Of a stretch of 64,000 bases of DNA, positions 34,483 to 44,944 are shown one piece after another; positions within the stretch are counted from its first letter, which is position 1, and every line of letters begins with the position of its first letter. The position numbers were made by a program, and so were the translations under genes. Under the pieces are notes generated by a model, which was given only the letters and a program-made list of their open reading frames with translations, made no database searches and was not told where the DNA came from. Where the stretch lies: contig NZ_JALNMJ010000005.1 of assembly GCF_023156505.1 (NCBI RefSeq), forward strand, positions 235,964-299,963. Direction: 5' to 3'. The DNA is from Roseibium sediminicola (lineage in GTDB: Bacteria; Pseudomonadota; Alphaproteobacteria; Rhizobiales; Stappiaceae).

Positions 34483-35697
34483 TCAGGACGGGGTGGCGCT
34501 GGATTCTTCGGCAAGCGTGAACAGCGGTTGGGGGTCGGTGAAGCCGCTGAGCTCGAAGGAGCCGACCGGCTGTGACCTTGTGCCCGCCAGCCGGGCGATA
34601 TCTTCCGTCATGAGCACATCCGTGCCGACGGACTTGGTGAGGCTTTCGATGCGGGCGGCCGCGTGAACCGTCTGGCCGATGACAGAAAATGTCAGCCGGT
34701 GGGCGACGCCGATATTGCCGAACATGACCGAGCCGACCGAGAGCGCGATGCCGGCCTGAAGAGGATGGGCAAGTGCCGGGTCGGCATTCAGGGCGCGAAG
34801 GCGGTTGCGGCTTTCATCCGCAGTGGCGATCGCGGATCGGATGGCGTCGTCCAGGTCCTGGGGGCCGATCGGGAAAACACCCAGAACGGCATCGCCGATG
34901 AAGTCGAGCACCTCGCCGCCCCGGTCGAGGATGGCGCCGGCCGTGGCCTCGAAATAGGTGTTCAGAAAGCTGAGATAGGCGTCCGGGCCGAGAAACTCAG
35001 CGATCGCGGTCGAGTTGCGCATATCGGAGAAAAAGATCACCGCATCGATGGTCTCGCCGTCTCCGTGGCGGATCTGGCCACTCAACACCTTGTTGCCTGC
35101 AATCTTACCCAGATAGGTCTCGGCGATGGTCCTGCTGATCTGACCTTCGAGCGTGGCGCGGGCCGCCAGTGCCAGCCGCCTTTGGATGTAGTTGATGGCG
35201 GTCAGGGCCTCGTCGGAAAAACCCGCCGGTTCCCGCGTGGCCCAGCTGACGACAAGGCCCGTGCTGTTGAATTCGCTGGGGATCGAGGGAATGTCGAACG
35301 GTGTCGGTACGACCATGTAATCCGTGTAACCGGTCTCCGCGAGACGTTCCAGGAGCGGGAATTCCATCGGGGCGTTGGCGTTGGTAAGCCGCCGGCGCAG
35401 CATCGGTTCACCGCTGACCAGAACGGCGCGCACAGGGCTCTTCAGCCAGTCCTCCGATTCTTCCTCCGAATGGGCGATGGTTTCGTGCTGGACCGCGTTG
35501 CCGCTTTCCCAGAACGCGATCTCGGCTTCGATCAAGGGATGCAGGGTCGACCACGCCAGCATTGCCCGGTCGATGGGTACATGGCACTGGCGCAGCCGTT
35601 CGCACATCTCGCCGAACATTGCCGCCATATCCGGTGTGCCAAGTGCCTGGCCAATCAGCCAGTCTTCGATGCCGTCGATTTCCGCCATACTGATCAT
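34483..35697 (-). CDS. Class III nucleotide cyclase with altered substrate site
   Basis: 404 residues. A poorly conserved N-terminal sensor-like half (about 1-190) precedes a class III cyclase domain. Both metal-binding aspartates are present: D225 in FFSDMRNST and D269 in FIGDAVLGVF. Other key positions differ from the canonical enzyme: the adenine-contacting Lys is D265 (GGEVLDFIGD), the purine-selecting Asp is Q342 and the transition-state Asn is H345 (IGQTVHAAARIE), while R349 is kept. The product is therefore uncertain: cAMP, cGMP, another nucleotide or none. The fold assignment is firm. Followed by an alpha/beta hydrolase gene. Confidence 0.85.
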   Translation of the reverse strand: MISMAEIDGIEDWLIGQALGTPDMAAMFGEMCERLRQCHVPIDRAMLAWSTLHPLIEAEIAFWESGNAVQHETIAHSEEESEDWLKSPVRAVLVSGEPMLRRRLTNANAPMEFPLLERLAETGYTDYMVVPTPFDIPSIPSEFNSTGLVVSWATREPAGFSDEALTAINYIQRRLALAARATLEGQISRTIAETYLGKIAGNKVLSGQIRHGDGETIDAVIFFSDMRNSTAIAEFLGPDAYLSFLNTYFEATAGAILDRGGEVLDFIGDAVLGVFPIGPQDLDDAIRSAIATADESRNRLRALNADPALAHPLQAGIALSVGSVMFGNIGVAHRLTFSVIGQTVHAAARIESLTKSVGTDVLMTEDIARLAGTRSQPVGSFELSGFTDPQPLFTLAEESSATPS

Positions 35698-35756
35698 GGC
35701 GCCAAGGTAGTGGTCTTTTGTGCGGGTTTCCAGACGGTCGTGGACAGCTGTGGCGG

Positions 35757-37262
35757 TTAATTTTCGGGCGCTTCCGCAACAGTGCCGGGTGGAATAATCG
35801 ACCAGTTTATGGTGACGTCCGGGATCTTGCCGTTTCCAAGGTAGGCAAAGGATTTGGAGCCGTCACGTTTCACGTCCGGATAATAGGCCCTTATTTCGTT
35901 GATTGGCCGGTCGCTGTCACCGCGCCAGACGATCATCAGGCCCTTGTTCTGCACGTCCGCAAGATCGATCCAGGGAGAAAGCGTCCGGCTGTGCAGGTAA
36001 AACATGGACGGCCGGCCAGGTGCATAGAGCGTAACATTGGCGGCCGACCACATGTCACCGGCAACATAGGCAAGGTCAGTGCCCGTTTCCGCTTTCCAGA
36101 CGCCGGCCAGATGCTGTGCAATCTCCCCGGCCGGATAGTGGATCCGTGTGTGCTTTGTTTTCCAGTGCGGTTCCAGCACGGCCTGCCCTAACAAAACGCC
36201 CAGGAAAATCGCCTGGATGGCGATGGCCGTGACCAGGGCCCGGCGCGGAAACGGCCACAGCGTGGGCAGCGCGAGATACCGAACGGCGAGCATGCCGGAG
36301 AGCACGAACATCGGCGTGCCCCACATATGCTCGAATTCGTTGCCGGTGGCGGCGGAAGCCAGCAGAACGACGGCCAGCGGCAAGGCGGCGAACCAGAGCA
36401 GGAAGCGCTCCTGGTAGGACGGCAGCGGGTGACATGCCGCCAATCTGCGCGCACGGGCCTGTTTCAGGCCCGTCCAGCCGAGACCAGCCAGCAGCACAAG
36501 GATCAGGCCGGCATGGTTTCCGATCTGCGCGCCGAGGAAATTCATGGGATTGACCAGGTGATCGGCGAAGCCGGCCGCAGGTTTGCTGCGGCTGGCGGCA
36601 TATTGCAAGGTCAGGAAATCCGTCTCGGCCAGCCACATCAGATGCGGCACCAGCAGGAGTGCACAGATCAGCATGCAGACCCAGGGGCCGGGCGTGAACA
36701 GATGGCGCCGGGCGTCGGCAAACACCAGGGTGTAGAGACCGATGGTGCCGATCAGAAGCGCAACAAAGTATTTTGTATAAAGGCCGAAGGCGGCGAGCGC
36801 GCCGAGCAGGATCCAGTCGCTCAGGCGACCTTTGTCCAGACCCCGGTGGAAGAAGAGTATCATTCCGGCCCAGATGGGCACCTGCAGGATGTTCGGATTG
36901 AATTCCGGCATCGGCAGGGTGAAGTAGAACGTCACGCTGGTCAGGACCAAGGCCCAGAAGGCCTGCCAGTCGGTCAGGCCGAGGCGCCGCGCCAGGCGCC
37001 AGATGAACAGATATCCCAGTGCGGCGCAGAGCGCGCTCAGCCAGTAGCCGCCATAAGTGCCCCCGCCGGTCAGCCGGTAGCTCAGCTCCAGCAGCCAGGC
37101 CTGCATGGGCGGATGTTTGGTGTAACCCAGCTGCATCTCCCGTCCCCAGGCGAAGCCCTCGACCACATCAAGTGGCGGGGTCGGGAAGGTCAGTGTCGGG
37201 ACAAGGGCATAAAGCAGGCAGATCACTCCGCCATAGATCAGGGCTGCGCGTGGGGCCGTCAT
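35757..37262 (-). CDS. GT39-family membrane glycosyltransferase
   Basis: 501 residues from ATG 37262 (TTG 37277 is an alternative). About eleven to twelve membrane spans and, in the first external loop, acidic DVVEGFAWGREMQLGYTKHPP with the Asp/Glu pair and KHPP typical of the ArnT/GT39 family. A C-terminal soluble periplasmic domain of about 140 residues follows. Such enzymes move a sugar from an undecaprenyl or dolichyl carrier to lipid A, O-antigen or protein. Lies directly downstream of gtrA and gtrB, where it fills the place of the serotype-specific transferase (GtrC). Confidence 0.88.
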   Translation of the reverse strand: MTAPRAALIYGGVICLLYALVPTLTFPTPPLDVVEGFAWGREMQLGYTKHPPMQAWLLELSYRLTGGGTYGGYWLSALCAALGYLFIWRLARRLGLTDWQAFWALVLTSVTFYFTLPMPEFNPNILQVPIWAGMILFFHRGLDKGRLSDWILLGALAAFGLYTKYFVALLIGTIGLYTLVFADARRHLFTPGPWVCMLICALLLVPHLMWLAETDFLTLQYAASRSKPAAGFADHLVNPMNFLGAQIGNHAGLILVLLAGLGWTGLKQARARRLAACHPLPSYQERFLLWFAALPLAVVLLASAATGNEFEHMWGTPMFVLSGMLAVRYLALPTLWPFPRRALVTAIAIQAIFLGVLLGQAVLEPHWKTKHTRIHYPAGEIAQHLAGVWKAETGTDLAYVAGDMWSAANVTLYAPGRPSMFYLHSRTLSPWIDLADVQNKGLMIVWRGDSDRPINEIRAYYPDVKRDGSKSFAYLGNGKIPDVTINWSIIPPGTVAEAPEN

Positions 37263-37280
37263 GCGGGTGTCTCGCAAGGG

Positions 37281-37709
37281 TCAGGTTTCGGCGGGGTGAT
37301 GGGAAAAGGCCCATAACCGCGCACCGAGGAAGGACAGGGCGGGCACGATGGCGATCGATACCAGCAGGCCGAACAGATCCGGCCAGGGCGTCAGCTCCAG
37401 CCAGAGCGCCAGGACAAAGGAATTCAATGCAAAGCCGGAAAGCGCGATCACAAGAAACCGTGTCATGCTTTTCAAGGCTTTGCCCTGCTGGCGCAGGTGG
37501 GCAAAGCTCCAGAAATAGTGACCGCTGAAGGAAACCCCGAAAGCGACCAGAAAGCCGCAGATATTGGCGGGAAAGGCCGGCAGGGTGCCGGATTGAAGCA
37601 GGCCGGTCGCCACAGCGGCATGGGTCAAGGTCGCCAGAATGCCGACAAGCGCGAACTTGCCGGCGGCGGCGGATTCCCTCTTCAGGTTCTGGCGATGGTT
37701 ATCGGACAT
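37281..37709 (-). CDS. gtrA: GtrA-family flippase-like membrane protein
   Basis: 142 residues from ATG 37709, overlapping the gtrB-like gene by 11 bp. Four membrane spans with the GtrA pattern KFALVGILATLTHAAVA, then VSFSGHYFWSF and the LARLWAF-like end. GtrA proteins are thought to flip undecaprenyl-phosphate-linked sugars to the periplasmic face. Eighteen bp separates it from the GT39 gene, consistent with an operon. Confidence 0.88.
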   Translation of the reverse strand: MSDNHRQNLKRESAAAGKFALVGILATLTHAAVATGLLQSGTLPAFPANICGFLVAFGVSFSGHYFWSFAHLRQQGKALKSMTRFLVIALSGFALNSFVLALWLELTPWPDLFGLLVSIAIVPALSFLGARLWAFSHHPAET

Positions 37710-38733
37710 CGGCCTTCGTGTCCGTTTGTTCCGCGCCGCCTGCCGGCGCACCCTCGATCACATCCTGCAGAATGAAGACCGGCCGCTGCTTGGCTTCGTT
37801 GAACAGGCGGGCGATGTATTCGCCGATCATGCCGATCGACAGCAGCTGAACGCCGGAGAAGAACAGGAGAGCCACCATCAGCGAGGCATAGCCCGGAACG
37901 TCGATCCCGCTGAAGAAAACCCGGAAGATCAGATAAAACGCGTAGGCAAAGGCACCGATCGAAATCAGCGCACCGCCATAGAACCAGACGCGAAGCGGCA
38001 AAGTGGTGAAGCCGGTGAGGCCGTCGAGCGCGAAGTTCCACAATTTCCAGTAATTGAACTTGCCGGTTCCGGCCTTGCGGGCGGGGCGCTCATAAGGCAG
38101 TGCCATCGCCGGAAAACCGACCCAGGCAAACAGGCCTTTCATGAACCGGTTGCGTTCCGGCAGGCGCAGGAGGGCGTCGATCACCACCCGGTCGATGAGC
38201 CGGAAATCGCCTGCATTGGCGGGCATGTTGATGTTGGCGAGTCGGTTGAACAACCGGTAGAACATATCGGCGGTCGAACGCTTCATAAGCGTGTCGGACG
38301 AGCGGTCGATCCTGAGGCCATAGACAACATCATATCCGGCGCGCCAGCCGTCCAGCATCTGCAGGATCAGCTCGGGTGGGTCCTGCAGGTCGGCATCGAT
38401 GATCACGGCGATGTCGCCCCTGGCCGCTTCGAGACCGGCGGAGAGCGCCGCTTCCTTGCCGAAATTCCGGGACAGGCCGAGCAGCCGTCCCGGCAGGCCA
38501 TTTTTCAGGGCCCGGGTGAGAATTTCCGCAGTGCCGTCCCGGCTGCCGTCGTCGATGAAAACATATTCATAGTCAAACCCCGTCTGGTCCAGAACAGGTC
38601 TCGTGGCCGCCAGAAAATGCTCTATGACTTCTTCCTCGTTGAAAACGGGCACGACCAGGCTCAACAGGGGGCTTGCCGGGCGCTTTTCCTCGCGGCGGGA
38701 AACATAGACATTGGAAGAGACGGGTATCTGCAT
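37699..38733 (-). CDS. gtrB: GtrB-like bactoprenol-phosphate sugar transferase (GT2)
   Basis: 344 residues from ATG 38733. N-terminal GT-A fold with LLSLVVPVFNEEEVI, the DDGSRDGT motif and metal-binding DADLQDPPE, then two C-terminal membrane spans (about 235-300) around FTTLPLRVWFYGG. Charges undecaprenyl phosphate with a sugar from a nucleotide donor on the cytoplasmic face. Followed by gtrA with an 11-bp overlap. The specific sugar cannot be inferred. Confidence 0.9.
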   Translation of the reverse strand: MQIPVSSNVYVSRREEKRPASPLLSLVVPVFNEEEVIEHFLAATRPVLDQTGFDYEYVFIDDGSRDGTAEILTRALKNGLPGRLLGLSRNFGKEAALSAGLEAARGDIAVIIDADLQDPPELILQMLDGWRAGYDVVYGLRIDRSSDTLMKRSTADMFYRLFNRLANINMPANAGDFRLIDRVVIDALLRLPERNRFMKGLFAWVGFPAMALPYERPARKAGTGKFNYWKLWNFALDGLTGFTTLPLRVWFYGGALISIGAFAYAFYLIFRVFFSGIDVPGYASLMVALLFFSGVQLLSIGMIGEYIARLFNEAKQRPVFILQDVIEGAPAGGAEQTDTKADVR

Positions 38734-38826
38734 ATGCGGCTCGGATGGTTTCAACCGGCGCAACCTGCCGTAATTTCACGAAAAAGGCCAGTGGAATGCG
38801 GGAAACGGCTCAGCGCCGTTGGGGGA

Positions 38827-39660
38827 TCACAGCATTTCGTAGTCGAACCAGAGGAAATCGCGTTTGTAGATCTCGTTGATCTTCTCGATGTTCTCGCGGC
38901 TGTCGAGGATCTTTTGCTGAAACTGCGGCGACTGTTTCGAGGTGTTGAGTTTGGGCAGGTGCGAGCGGGCGGTAAAGCCAAGCCCGGCCGAAAGCTCGGC
39001 TTCAACCGTGTCCAGCGCCTCGAAGCGGAACACCTGATCGGCAATGAGGCCGCCTTTCGGCGAGATCAGCCAGTCGATCTGCGGATTGGTCTGAGACAGA
39101 CCCCAGGAGTTGTAAGGTCCGATTGGCGGCCTGTTCATAAGGACTTCATCGAGGAACTTCTCGAAGGACATATCCCCGATCTTGTCGGTGTCGATCATGT
39201 AATTGTAGAGCGAAATCGCAGGCGTGTAGGGATTGCGCACAACGGTGAACTTGTAGGAGTTCCTGTTATTGCTCTGAGAAACATAGCCGAGTTCGACCAG
39301 GGTCACGTAATTGTAGTGGCCGAAGGTAACCGCTCCGACATTTGGAAATGTCGGAGCGGTCTTGCGCTCCAGCAGCTCCTCCATGCCGGTCTCGGCTCGG
39401 AGCCAGTTCAAAAACGATGTGCCCGCGGTCTTCGGGATCCAGAGAAAGCAGCATTGCGGCTGCTTCCGGTTCTTGAAAAAGAGGTGCGCCTTTTTGAGCT
39501 GCGTTCTCGTTAGGGGCGTGTCACGGCGCTCAGACGAGTGCGCCGTGACAGTGTTTGAATTTCTTTCCGGACCCGCAGGGGCAGGCTTCGTTGCGGCCGA
39601 CCTTGCCCCAGCTGGAGGGGTCGTTCGGATCGCGCGGAGCAGCCGCGCCAATCTGCGCAT
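38827..39660 (-). CDS. Sulfotransferase-family protein, start codon unresolved
   Basis: Recognisable domain from about 39500 down to 38827: 5'-phosphosulfate loop [18 protein letters not shown] and 3'-phosphate loop [17 protein letters not shown], as in the Sulfotransfer_2 group that uses PAPS to sulfate glycans or other hydroxyls. Between the secA stop at 39530 and this domain the frame has no ATG, GTG or TTG. The nearest are ATG 39660, ATG 39678 and TTG 39651, all inside secA, which would give a 122-149 bp same-strand overlap whose encoded residues look like an out-of-frame copy of secA. Either a rare start is used, the overlap is real, or the 5' end was lost. Confidence 0.7.
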   Translation of the reverse strand: MRRLARLLRAIRTTPPAGARSAATKPAPAGPERNSNTVTAHSSERRDTPLTRTQLKKAHLFFKNRKQPQCCFLWIPKTAGTSFLNWLRAETGMEELLERKTAPTFPNVGAVTFGHYNYVTLVELGYVSQSNNRNSYKFTVVRNPYTPAISLYNYMIDTDKIGDMSFEKFLDEVLMNRPPIGPYNSWGLSQTNPQIDWLISPKGGLIADQVFRFEALDTVEAELSAGLGFTARSHLPKLNTSKQSPQFQQKILDSRENIEKINEIYKRDFLWFDYEML

Positions 39661-42298
39661 CTGCCAGCGCCATCTCATCTTCCCCGGTAAGCGGGTTGAT
39701 GTGATGGGCGTGCATTTCCGGCTCCGCCGGCATTTGCGGTGCCTGCTCGGTAACCAGTTCCACGCGCAGCAGCTGGGCGGTGGTCATCTGGCGCAGCTGG
39801 GTCAGCATGGATTCAAACAAGGTGAAGGCTTCGGTCTTGTATTCCTGCAGCGGATCGCGCTGAGCGTAGCCGCGGAAACCGATGACCGAACGCAGATGGT
39901 CGAGGTTGGCCAGATGCTCGCGCCAGAGATTGTCGAGCGTCTGCAGGAGCACCGCCTTTTCCACCTGACGCATGATGTCCGGTGTGTATTTGGCAACCTT
40001 CTGGGCCATGGCCTCGTCGGCGGCTTTGCGCAGGCGGTCCTTGACCTCCTCGTCGGCAATGCCTTCCTCGGCCGCCCAATCCTTGATAGGCAGATCCAGG
40101 TTCAGGTATTTCCTGACCTCTTCCTGAAGGCCTTCCGTATCCCATTGTTCAGGATAGGCGCGTTCCGGAATGTGGCTGGCAACCAGGGCGTCGATGACGT
40201 CGTGGCGCATGTCGGAGACCGCGTCCTGGATGGCGTCGCTGTCCATCAGTTCGATGCGTTGATCGAAGACCACCTTGCGCTGGTCGTTCATCACGTCATC
40301 GAATTTCAGAAGGTTCTTACGAATGTCGAAGTTGCGTGCCTCGACCTTCTGCTGCGCCTTTTCCAGAGCCTTGTTGATCCAGGGGTGGATGATGGCTTCG
40401 CCTTCTTCCAGGCCGAGCTTTTGCAGCATGGAATCCATGCGCTCGGAGCCGAAGATGCGCATCAGATCGTCCTGAAGGGACAGGAAGAATTTTGAATGGC
40501 CCGGGTCACCCTGGCGGCCGGAACGGCCGCGCAGCTGGTTGTCGATGCGCCGGCTTTCGTGACGCTCGGTGCCGATCACGTAAAGACCGCCGGCAGCCAG
40601 CGCCTTCTGCTTGAGCACTTCAACCTCGGAGCGGATCGACGCTTCCTTGGCGCTGCGCTCTTCGCCTTCGGGCATGTCACCGAGTTCCATTTCGATCTGC
40701 ATCTCGGCGTTTCCGCCGAGCTGGATGTCCGTGCCGCGGCCGGCCATGTTGGTCGCGATGGTCACGGCGCCCGGCAGGCCTGCCTGGGCAACGATGAAGG
40801 CTTCCTGTTCATGGTAGCGGGCGTTGAGCACGGCGAAGACCTTGCTCTTGCCGCCGTCCTTTTTCTGGGCCGCCGCGAAGGCCGCCGGATCGCTGAGATC
40901 GATCTGCTTGTAACCGTGCTTTTTCAGGAGCTCGGCCAGATATTCGGATTTCTCGATCGAGGTCGTGCCGACCAGAATCGGCTGGCCGCGCTCCTTGCAG
41001 TCATCGATCAGCTGGACAATGGCGTTGAACTTTTCCTGAACGGTCCGGTAGACCTCATCGTCGTCGTCGATGCGCTTGACGTCAACGTTGGTCGGGATCT
41101 CGACCACTTCGAGCTTGTAGATGTCGGCGAACTCGTCCGCTTCCGTGGAGGCCGTGCCGGTCATGCCGGCCAGCTTGTCGTACATGCGGAAATAGTTCTG
41201 GAACGTGATCGACGCCAGGGTCTGGTTTTCCGGCTGGATGCGTGCCTTTTCGCGGGCTTCCAGGGCCTGGTGCAGGCCCTCGGAGAAGCGGCGGCCCGGC
41301 ATCATGCGGCCGGTGAATTCGTCGATGATGACCACTTCGCCGTTACGGACGATGTAGTCCTTGTCACGCTGGAACAGCTTGTGTGCCTTCAGCGCCTGCT
41401 GCAGGTGGTGCACGACGGAGACGTTTTCAACGTCATAAAGCGACTCGCCCTTCAGGAGGCCCGCTTCGCTCAGGAGATTTTCGAGCTTTTCGTTGCCGGC
41501 TTCGGTGAACGTTGCCGAACGCGCCTTTTCGTCGAGTTCGTAGTCTTCGTCCGTCAGGTGCGGGATGAAGGCATCGACGGTGTTGTAGAACTCGGAGCGG
41601 TCTTCCAGCGGACCGGAGATGATCAGCGGTGTCCGCGCTTCGTCGATCAGGATGGAATCGACCTCGTCCACGATCGCGAAGGAGTGGCCGCGCTGAACCA
41701 TCGATGCGCGGTCATGCTTCATGTTGTCGCGGAGATAGTCGAAGCCGAATTCGTTGTTTGTGCCGTAGGTGACGTCGGCGGCATAGGCCGCGCGGCGTTC
41801 CTCATCGGAAAGTCCATGCGTGATGCAGCCGACGGTCAGGCCGAGGAACTTGTAGACCTGGCCCATCCAGTCGCTGTCGCGCTGCGCCAGATAGTCGTTC
41901 ACGGTGACCACGTGCACGCCCTTGCCGCTCAGGGCATTGAGGTAGACGGGCGCGGTTGCCACCAGCGTCTTGCCTTCACCGGTGCGCATCTCGGCGATTT
42001 CGCCGGAATTCAGCACCATGCCGCCGATCAGCTGCACGTCATAGTGCCGCTGGCCAAGCGCCCGGCGGGCCGCTTCGCGGACCGTCGCAAAGGCCGGGAC
42101 GAGCAGATCGTCAAGCTTCGCGCCGTTTTTCAGCTGGGTGCGGAACTCTTCGGTGCGTGCCCTGAGGGCCTCGTCCGAGAGCGCCTGAACTTCCGGCTCA
42201 AGGGCATTGATCTGTTCGACCCCTGCCCGAAATGTCTTTACCTTCCGGTCGTTCGCCGTACCGAAAATCTTACGTGCTAAAGCGCCAAGGCCAGCCAT
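39530..42298 (-). CDS. secA: Protein translocase ATPase SecA
   Basis: 922 residues from ATG 42298, with GGAAGGA upstream; the frame above that start is the 5' leader. Full-length SecA: Walker [18 protein letters not shown] (about residue 100), [20 protein letters not shown] as the Walker B region, [14 protein letters not shown], and a C-terminal zinc-binding SEC-C tail [15 protein letters not shown]. Drives SecYEG export at the inner membrane and binds SecB through the tail. Last bases overlap the sulfotransferase reading frame. Confidence 0.97.
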   Translation of the reverse strand: MAGLGALARKIFGTANDRKVKTFRAGVEQINALEPEVQALSDEALRARTEEFRTQLKNGAKLDDLLVPAFATVREAARRALGQRHYDVQLIGGMVLNSGEIAEMRTGEGKTLVATAPVYLNALSGKGVHVVTVNDYLAQRDSDWMGQVYKFLGLTVGCITHGLSDEERRAAYAADVTYGTNNEFGFDYLRDNMKHDRASMVQRGHSFAIVDEVDSILIDEARTPLIISGPLEDRSEFYNTVDAFIPHLTDEDYELDEKARSATFTEAGNEKLENLLSEAGLLKGESLYDVENVSVVHHLQQALKAHKLFQRDKDYIVRNGEVVIIDEFTGRMMPGRRFSEGLHQALEAREKARIQPENQTLASITFQNYFRMYDKLAGMTGTASTEADEFADIYKLEVVEIPTNVDVKRIDDDDEVYRTVQEKFNAIVQLIDDCKERGQPILVGTTSIEKSEYLAELLKKHGYKQIDLSDPAAFAAAQKKDGGKSKVFAVLNARYHEQEAFIVAQAGLPGAVTIATNMAGRGTDIQLGGNAEMQIEMELGDMPEGEERSAKEASIRSEVEVLKQKALAAGGLYVIGTERHESRRIDNQLRGRSGRQGDPGHSKFFLSLQDDLMRIFGSERMDSMLQKLGLEEGEAIIHPWINKALEKAQQKVEARNFDIRKNLLKFDDVMNDQRKVVFDQRIELMDSDAIQDAVSDMRHDVIDALVASHIPERAYPEQWDTEGLQEEVRKYLNLDLPIKDWAAEEGIADEEVKDRLRKAADEAMAQKVAKYTPDIMRQVEKAVLLQTLDNLWREHLANLDHLRSVIGFRGYAQRDPLQEYKTEAFTLFESMLTQLRQMTTAQLLRVELVTEQAPQMPAEPEMHAHHINPLTGEDEMALADAQIGAAAPRDPNDPSSWGKVGRNEACPCGSGKKFKHCHGALV

Positions 42299-42568
42299 GT
42301 GGCGGTCCTTCCCTAACGGGCGGCGCCAACTGGCTGTCCGGCGCCTGCCCATGAAATCGTCTCAATTGCTGTCCACGTTGCCGCCAAGCGCAACGCGCTG
42401 GCCGGTGAACGCGGCCGAAAAGATGCCATCCGGACTTTGCAGCCGGAACGCTCGACAGATAAGAGGGGGCTGAATGCTTGTCAACGCCGCAGGAATGCGC
42501 AAAGTAGCGTCGCCCTCCGAAAGGTCGGGCGCAATTAGTTTACAGTTCCGATAGGTAAAGGACTTCTC

Positions 42569-43453
42569 ATGTTCCGAATTTCGATGCGCAGGCCGGCTCA
42601 GGCGCTTGCCGTTTCCTTCCTGGCCCTGACGCTCGGATCCGCTTCGTTGTCCGCGGCAGAGCCCGGCGACGTGGTCGCAAAGGTTGGCGACGCGGAAATC
42701 ACGGAAGCCGATATGGCATTTGCCGCTCAGGACCTTGGCCAGGAATTGCAGCGTTTCCCGCCGACGCAATGGCGCAAGCTGCTGCTGGACGTCATGATCG
42801 ACATGGAGCTTATGGCGCATGCGGCGCGTGAAGCCGGCCTGGACAAGGATCCCGATTTCCAGAAACAGCTGGAATTCCTGGAACTGCGCGCGCTGCGCAA
42901 CGCCTATCTCGGCCAGAAGATCGACGGCGGCATCACCGAAGACACCGTGAAGGCCGCTTACGACGAGCAGTTTGCGGATTACGAAGGCCCGGAAGAACTC
43001 AGCGCCAGTCACATCCTGGTGAAGGAAAAGGCGGAAGCCGAAGAGATCATCAAACAGCTCGACGAAGGCGCCGATTTCGCCGAACTGGCCCGTGAAAAAT
43101 CGACCGGCCCGTCCGGCCCGAATGGCGGCAGCCTCGGCTATTTCACGCAAGGCCAGATGGTCAAGCCGTTCGAAGAGGCCGCGCTCGCGCTTGAGCCGGG
43201 GTCCTACACCAAGGAACCGGTCGAGACCCAGTTCGGCTGGCACGTGATCCTCTTGAACGACAAGCGCCGTCAGGCCAAACCGGAGCTGGAGGAGGTTGCC
43301 CAAGGTCTGCGCCAGCAGCTGATGCGCGAAGCCTATGACGCGCGCATGGCCGAGCTGAAGGACCAGGTCGCCATTGAAATAATCGATGAGGACCTGGCAA
43401 AGACCGACGAAACGGAGGCAGCGCCCGCCGGTGCCGCCGCGACGACCGAATAA
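42569..43453 (+). CDS. Periplasmic parvulin-type peptidyl-prolyl isomerase
   Basis: 294 residues, signal peptide about residues 1-30 (ending LSAAEP). A SurA/PrsA-like helical N-terminal part (about 35-140) is followed by a parvulin domain (about 145-235) with SASHILVKEKAEAEEI, GPSGPNGGSLGYFTQGQMVKPFEEA and FGWHVILLND. Helps fold exported proteins. Divergent from secA, with which it shares a 270-bp gap. Acidic tail rich in Ala and Glu. Confidence 0.9.
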   Translation: MFRISMRRPAQALAVSFLALTLGSASLSAAEPGDVVAKVGDAEITEADMAFAAQDLGQELQRFPPTQWRKLLLDVMIDMELMAHAAREAGLDKDPDFQKQLEFLELRALRNAYLGQKIDGGITEDTVKAAYDEQFADYEGPEELSASHILVKEKAEAEEIIKQLDEGADFAELAREKSTGPSGPNGGSLGYFTQGQMVKPFEEAALALEPGSYTKEPVETQFGWHVILLNDKRRQAKPELEEVAQGLRQQLMREAYDARMAELKDQVAIEIIDEDLAKTDETEAAPAGAAATTE

Positions 43454-43478
43454 GACGGCTTAACACCCCAACTTAAGG

Positions 43479-43507
43479 ACCCGGCGGCCACGGCTGCCGG
43501 GTTTTTG
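43479..43507 (+). terminator. Terminator after the parvulin gene
   Basis: ACCCGGC (43479-43485) pairs with GCCGGGT (43496-43502) around a 10-base loop, then TTTTG. Located 25 bp after the stop. Confidence 0.8.
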
Positions 43508-43607
43508 CTGTCTGGATTGACGGGGCACTGCAGGTCGAAAAGACTTGCGCAGGTCCAGTGCTTATGGCTAGGGAACGTCAATTCATTCTTTGACCGGGAC
43601 TGCTTCG

Positions 43608-44849
43608 ATGTCGACGACCGTTTCCCCCCTCGCACCTGCCTCCTATCCGGACATGCCGGAGATCAAGGGCGTGGCCTTTGCCACCGCCTCCGCCGGGATC
43701 AAGTACAAGGGCCGGACGGATGTGCTTTTGGCCACGGTGAGCGCGGGTACGTCGGTCGCCGGGGTCTTTACCAAGTCCAAATGCTCCTCGGCGCCGGTTG
43801 ACTGGTGCAAGGCACGGGTCGGCGCCGGCAAGGCGCGGGCTCTTCTGGTCAATTCCGGCAATGCCAATGCCTTTACCGGCAAGAAGGGCAAGGCGGCCGT
43901 TGAACTGTCCGCCGAGATTGTCTCCGGTGCGCTTGGCTGCGCCGAAGCCGAGATTTTCCTGGCGTCGACAGGCGTTATCGGCGAGCCGCTGCCCGCGGAA
44001 AAGTTTTCGGGCGTCGTCGATGAGCTGAAGGCCAATCAGGGCAGTGCCTCCTGGCTGGACGCAGCCAAGGCGATCATGACCACAGACACCTATCCGAAGG
44101 TGGCCACCGCCGCTATCGAACTCGACGGCGCGACGGTGACGATCAACGGCATCGCCAAGGGTGCGGGCATGATCGCGCCGGACATGGCGACCATGCTGTC
44201 CTTCATCTTCACTGACGCGCCGATTGCGCCGGCGGTGCTGCAGGCGCTTGTGAGCGGCGAGGTTGACGGCAGCTTCAACGCCGTGACCGTCGACAGCGAC
44301 ACATCCACATCCGACACGGTGTTGCTGTTTGCAACAGGGGCAGCCGCGGAAGCCGGTGTCGAGCCGGTGGCCAGCCTGGACGATCCGCGGGTGGATGTGC
44401 TGCGGGCCGCGCTTGGCGACGTGATGGTCGATCTGGCGCATCAGATCGTGCGCGACGGCGAGGGCGCACGGAAATTCGTCGAAGTGCGCGTCGAAGGCGC
44501 CGAGAGCGATGCCTCTGCCAGGAAAATTGCGATGTCGATCGCCAATTCGCCCTTGGTCAAGACCGCGATCGCCGGCGAGGACGCCAACTGGGGCCGTGTC
44601 GTCATGGCCGTCGGCAAGGCCGGTGAGCCGGCGGACCGTGACCGGCTGGCCATCTGGTTCGGCGATGTGCGCGTCGCGGTGGAAGGCGAGCGAGATCCTG
44701 CCTATAGCGAGGAGGCCGCCTCCGCCGTCATGAAACAGGAAGACATCGTCATCCGTGTCGATCTCGGCCTAGGGACCGGCCAGGCATCGGTCTGGACCTG
44801 TGACCTCACCAAGGAATATGTCGCCATCAACGGCGACTACCGGAGCTGA
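43608..44849 (+). CDS. argJ: Bifunctional ornithine acetyltransferase / N-acetylglutamate synthase
   Basis: 413 residues from ATG 43608. Ntn-hydrolase-like ArgJ, self-cleaved before the Thr nucleophile in [14 protein letters not shown] (about residue 190). Conserved [11 protein letters not shown] near residue 85 and [17 protein letters not shown] near residue 320. It recycles the acetyl group from N-acetylornithine to glutamate in arginine synthesis. Followed 95 bp later by a mutT-type gene, the usual pairing in Rhizobiales. Confidence 0.96.
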   Translation: MSTTVSPLAPASYPDMPEIKGVAFATASAGIKYKGRTDVLLATVSAGTSVAGVFTKSKCSSAPVDWCKARVGAGKARALLVNSGNANAFTGKKGKAAVELSAEIVSGALGCAEAEIFLASTGVIGEPLPAEKFSGVVDELKANQGSASWLDAAKAIMTTDTYPKVATAAIELDGATVTINGIAKGAGMIAPDMATMLSFIFTDAPIAPAVLQALVSGEVDGSFNAVTVDSDTSTSDTVLLFATGAAAEAGVEPVASLDDPRVDVLRAALGDVMVDLAHQIVRDGEGARKFVEVRVEGAESDASARKIAMSIANSPLVKTAIAGEDANWGRVVMAVGKAGEPADRDRLAIWFGDVRVAVEGERDPAYSEEAASAVMKQEDIVIRVDLGLGTGQASVWTCDLTKEYVAINGDYRS

Positions 44850-44944
44850 GACCCGGGATTCCCGCCCTCGCAGTTCTTACGGTGTTTCCGTGAGGCATGG
44901 TTAACGCGGCGTTTCCGTGCCGCCTCAGAACTGGACATGTCCCC

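Noticed and set aside
40496..42280. 594-codon plus-strand frame opposite secA
   Set aside because: secA on the minus strand has every expected motif; this is its antisense shadow.
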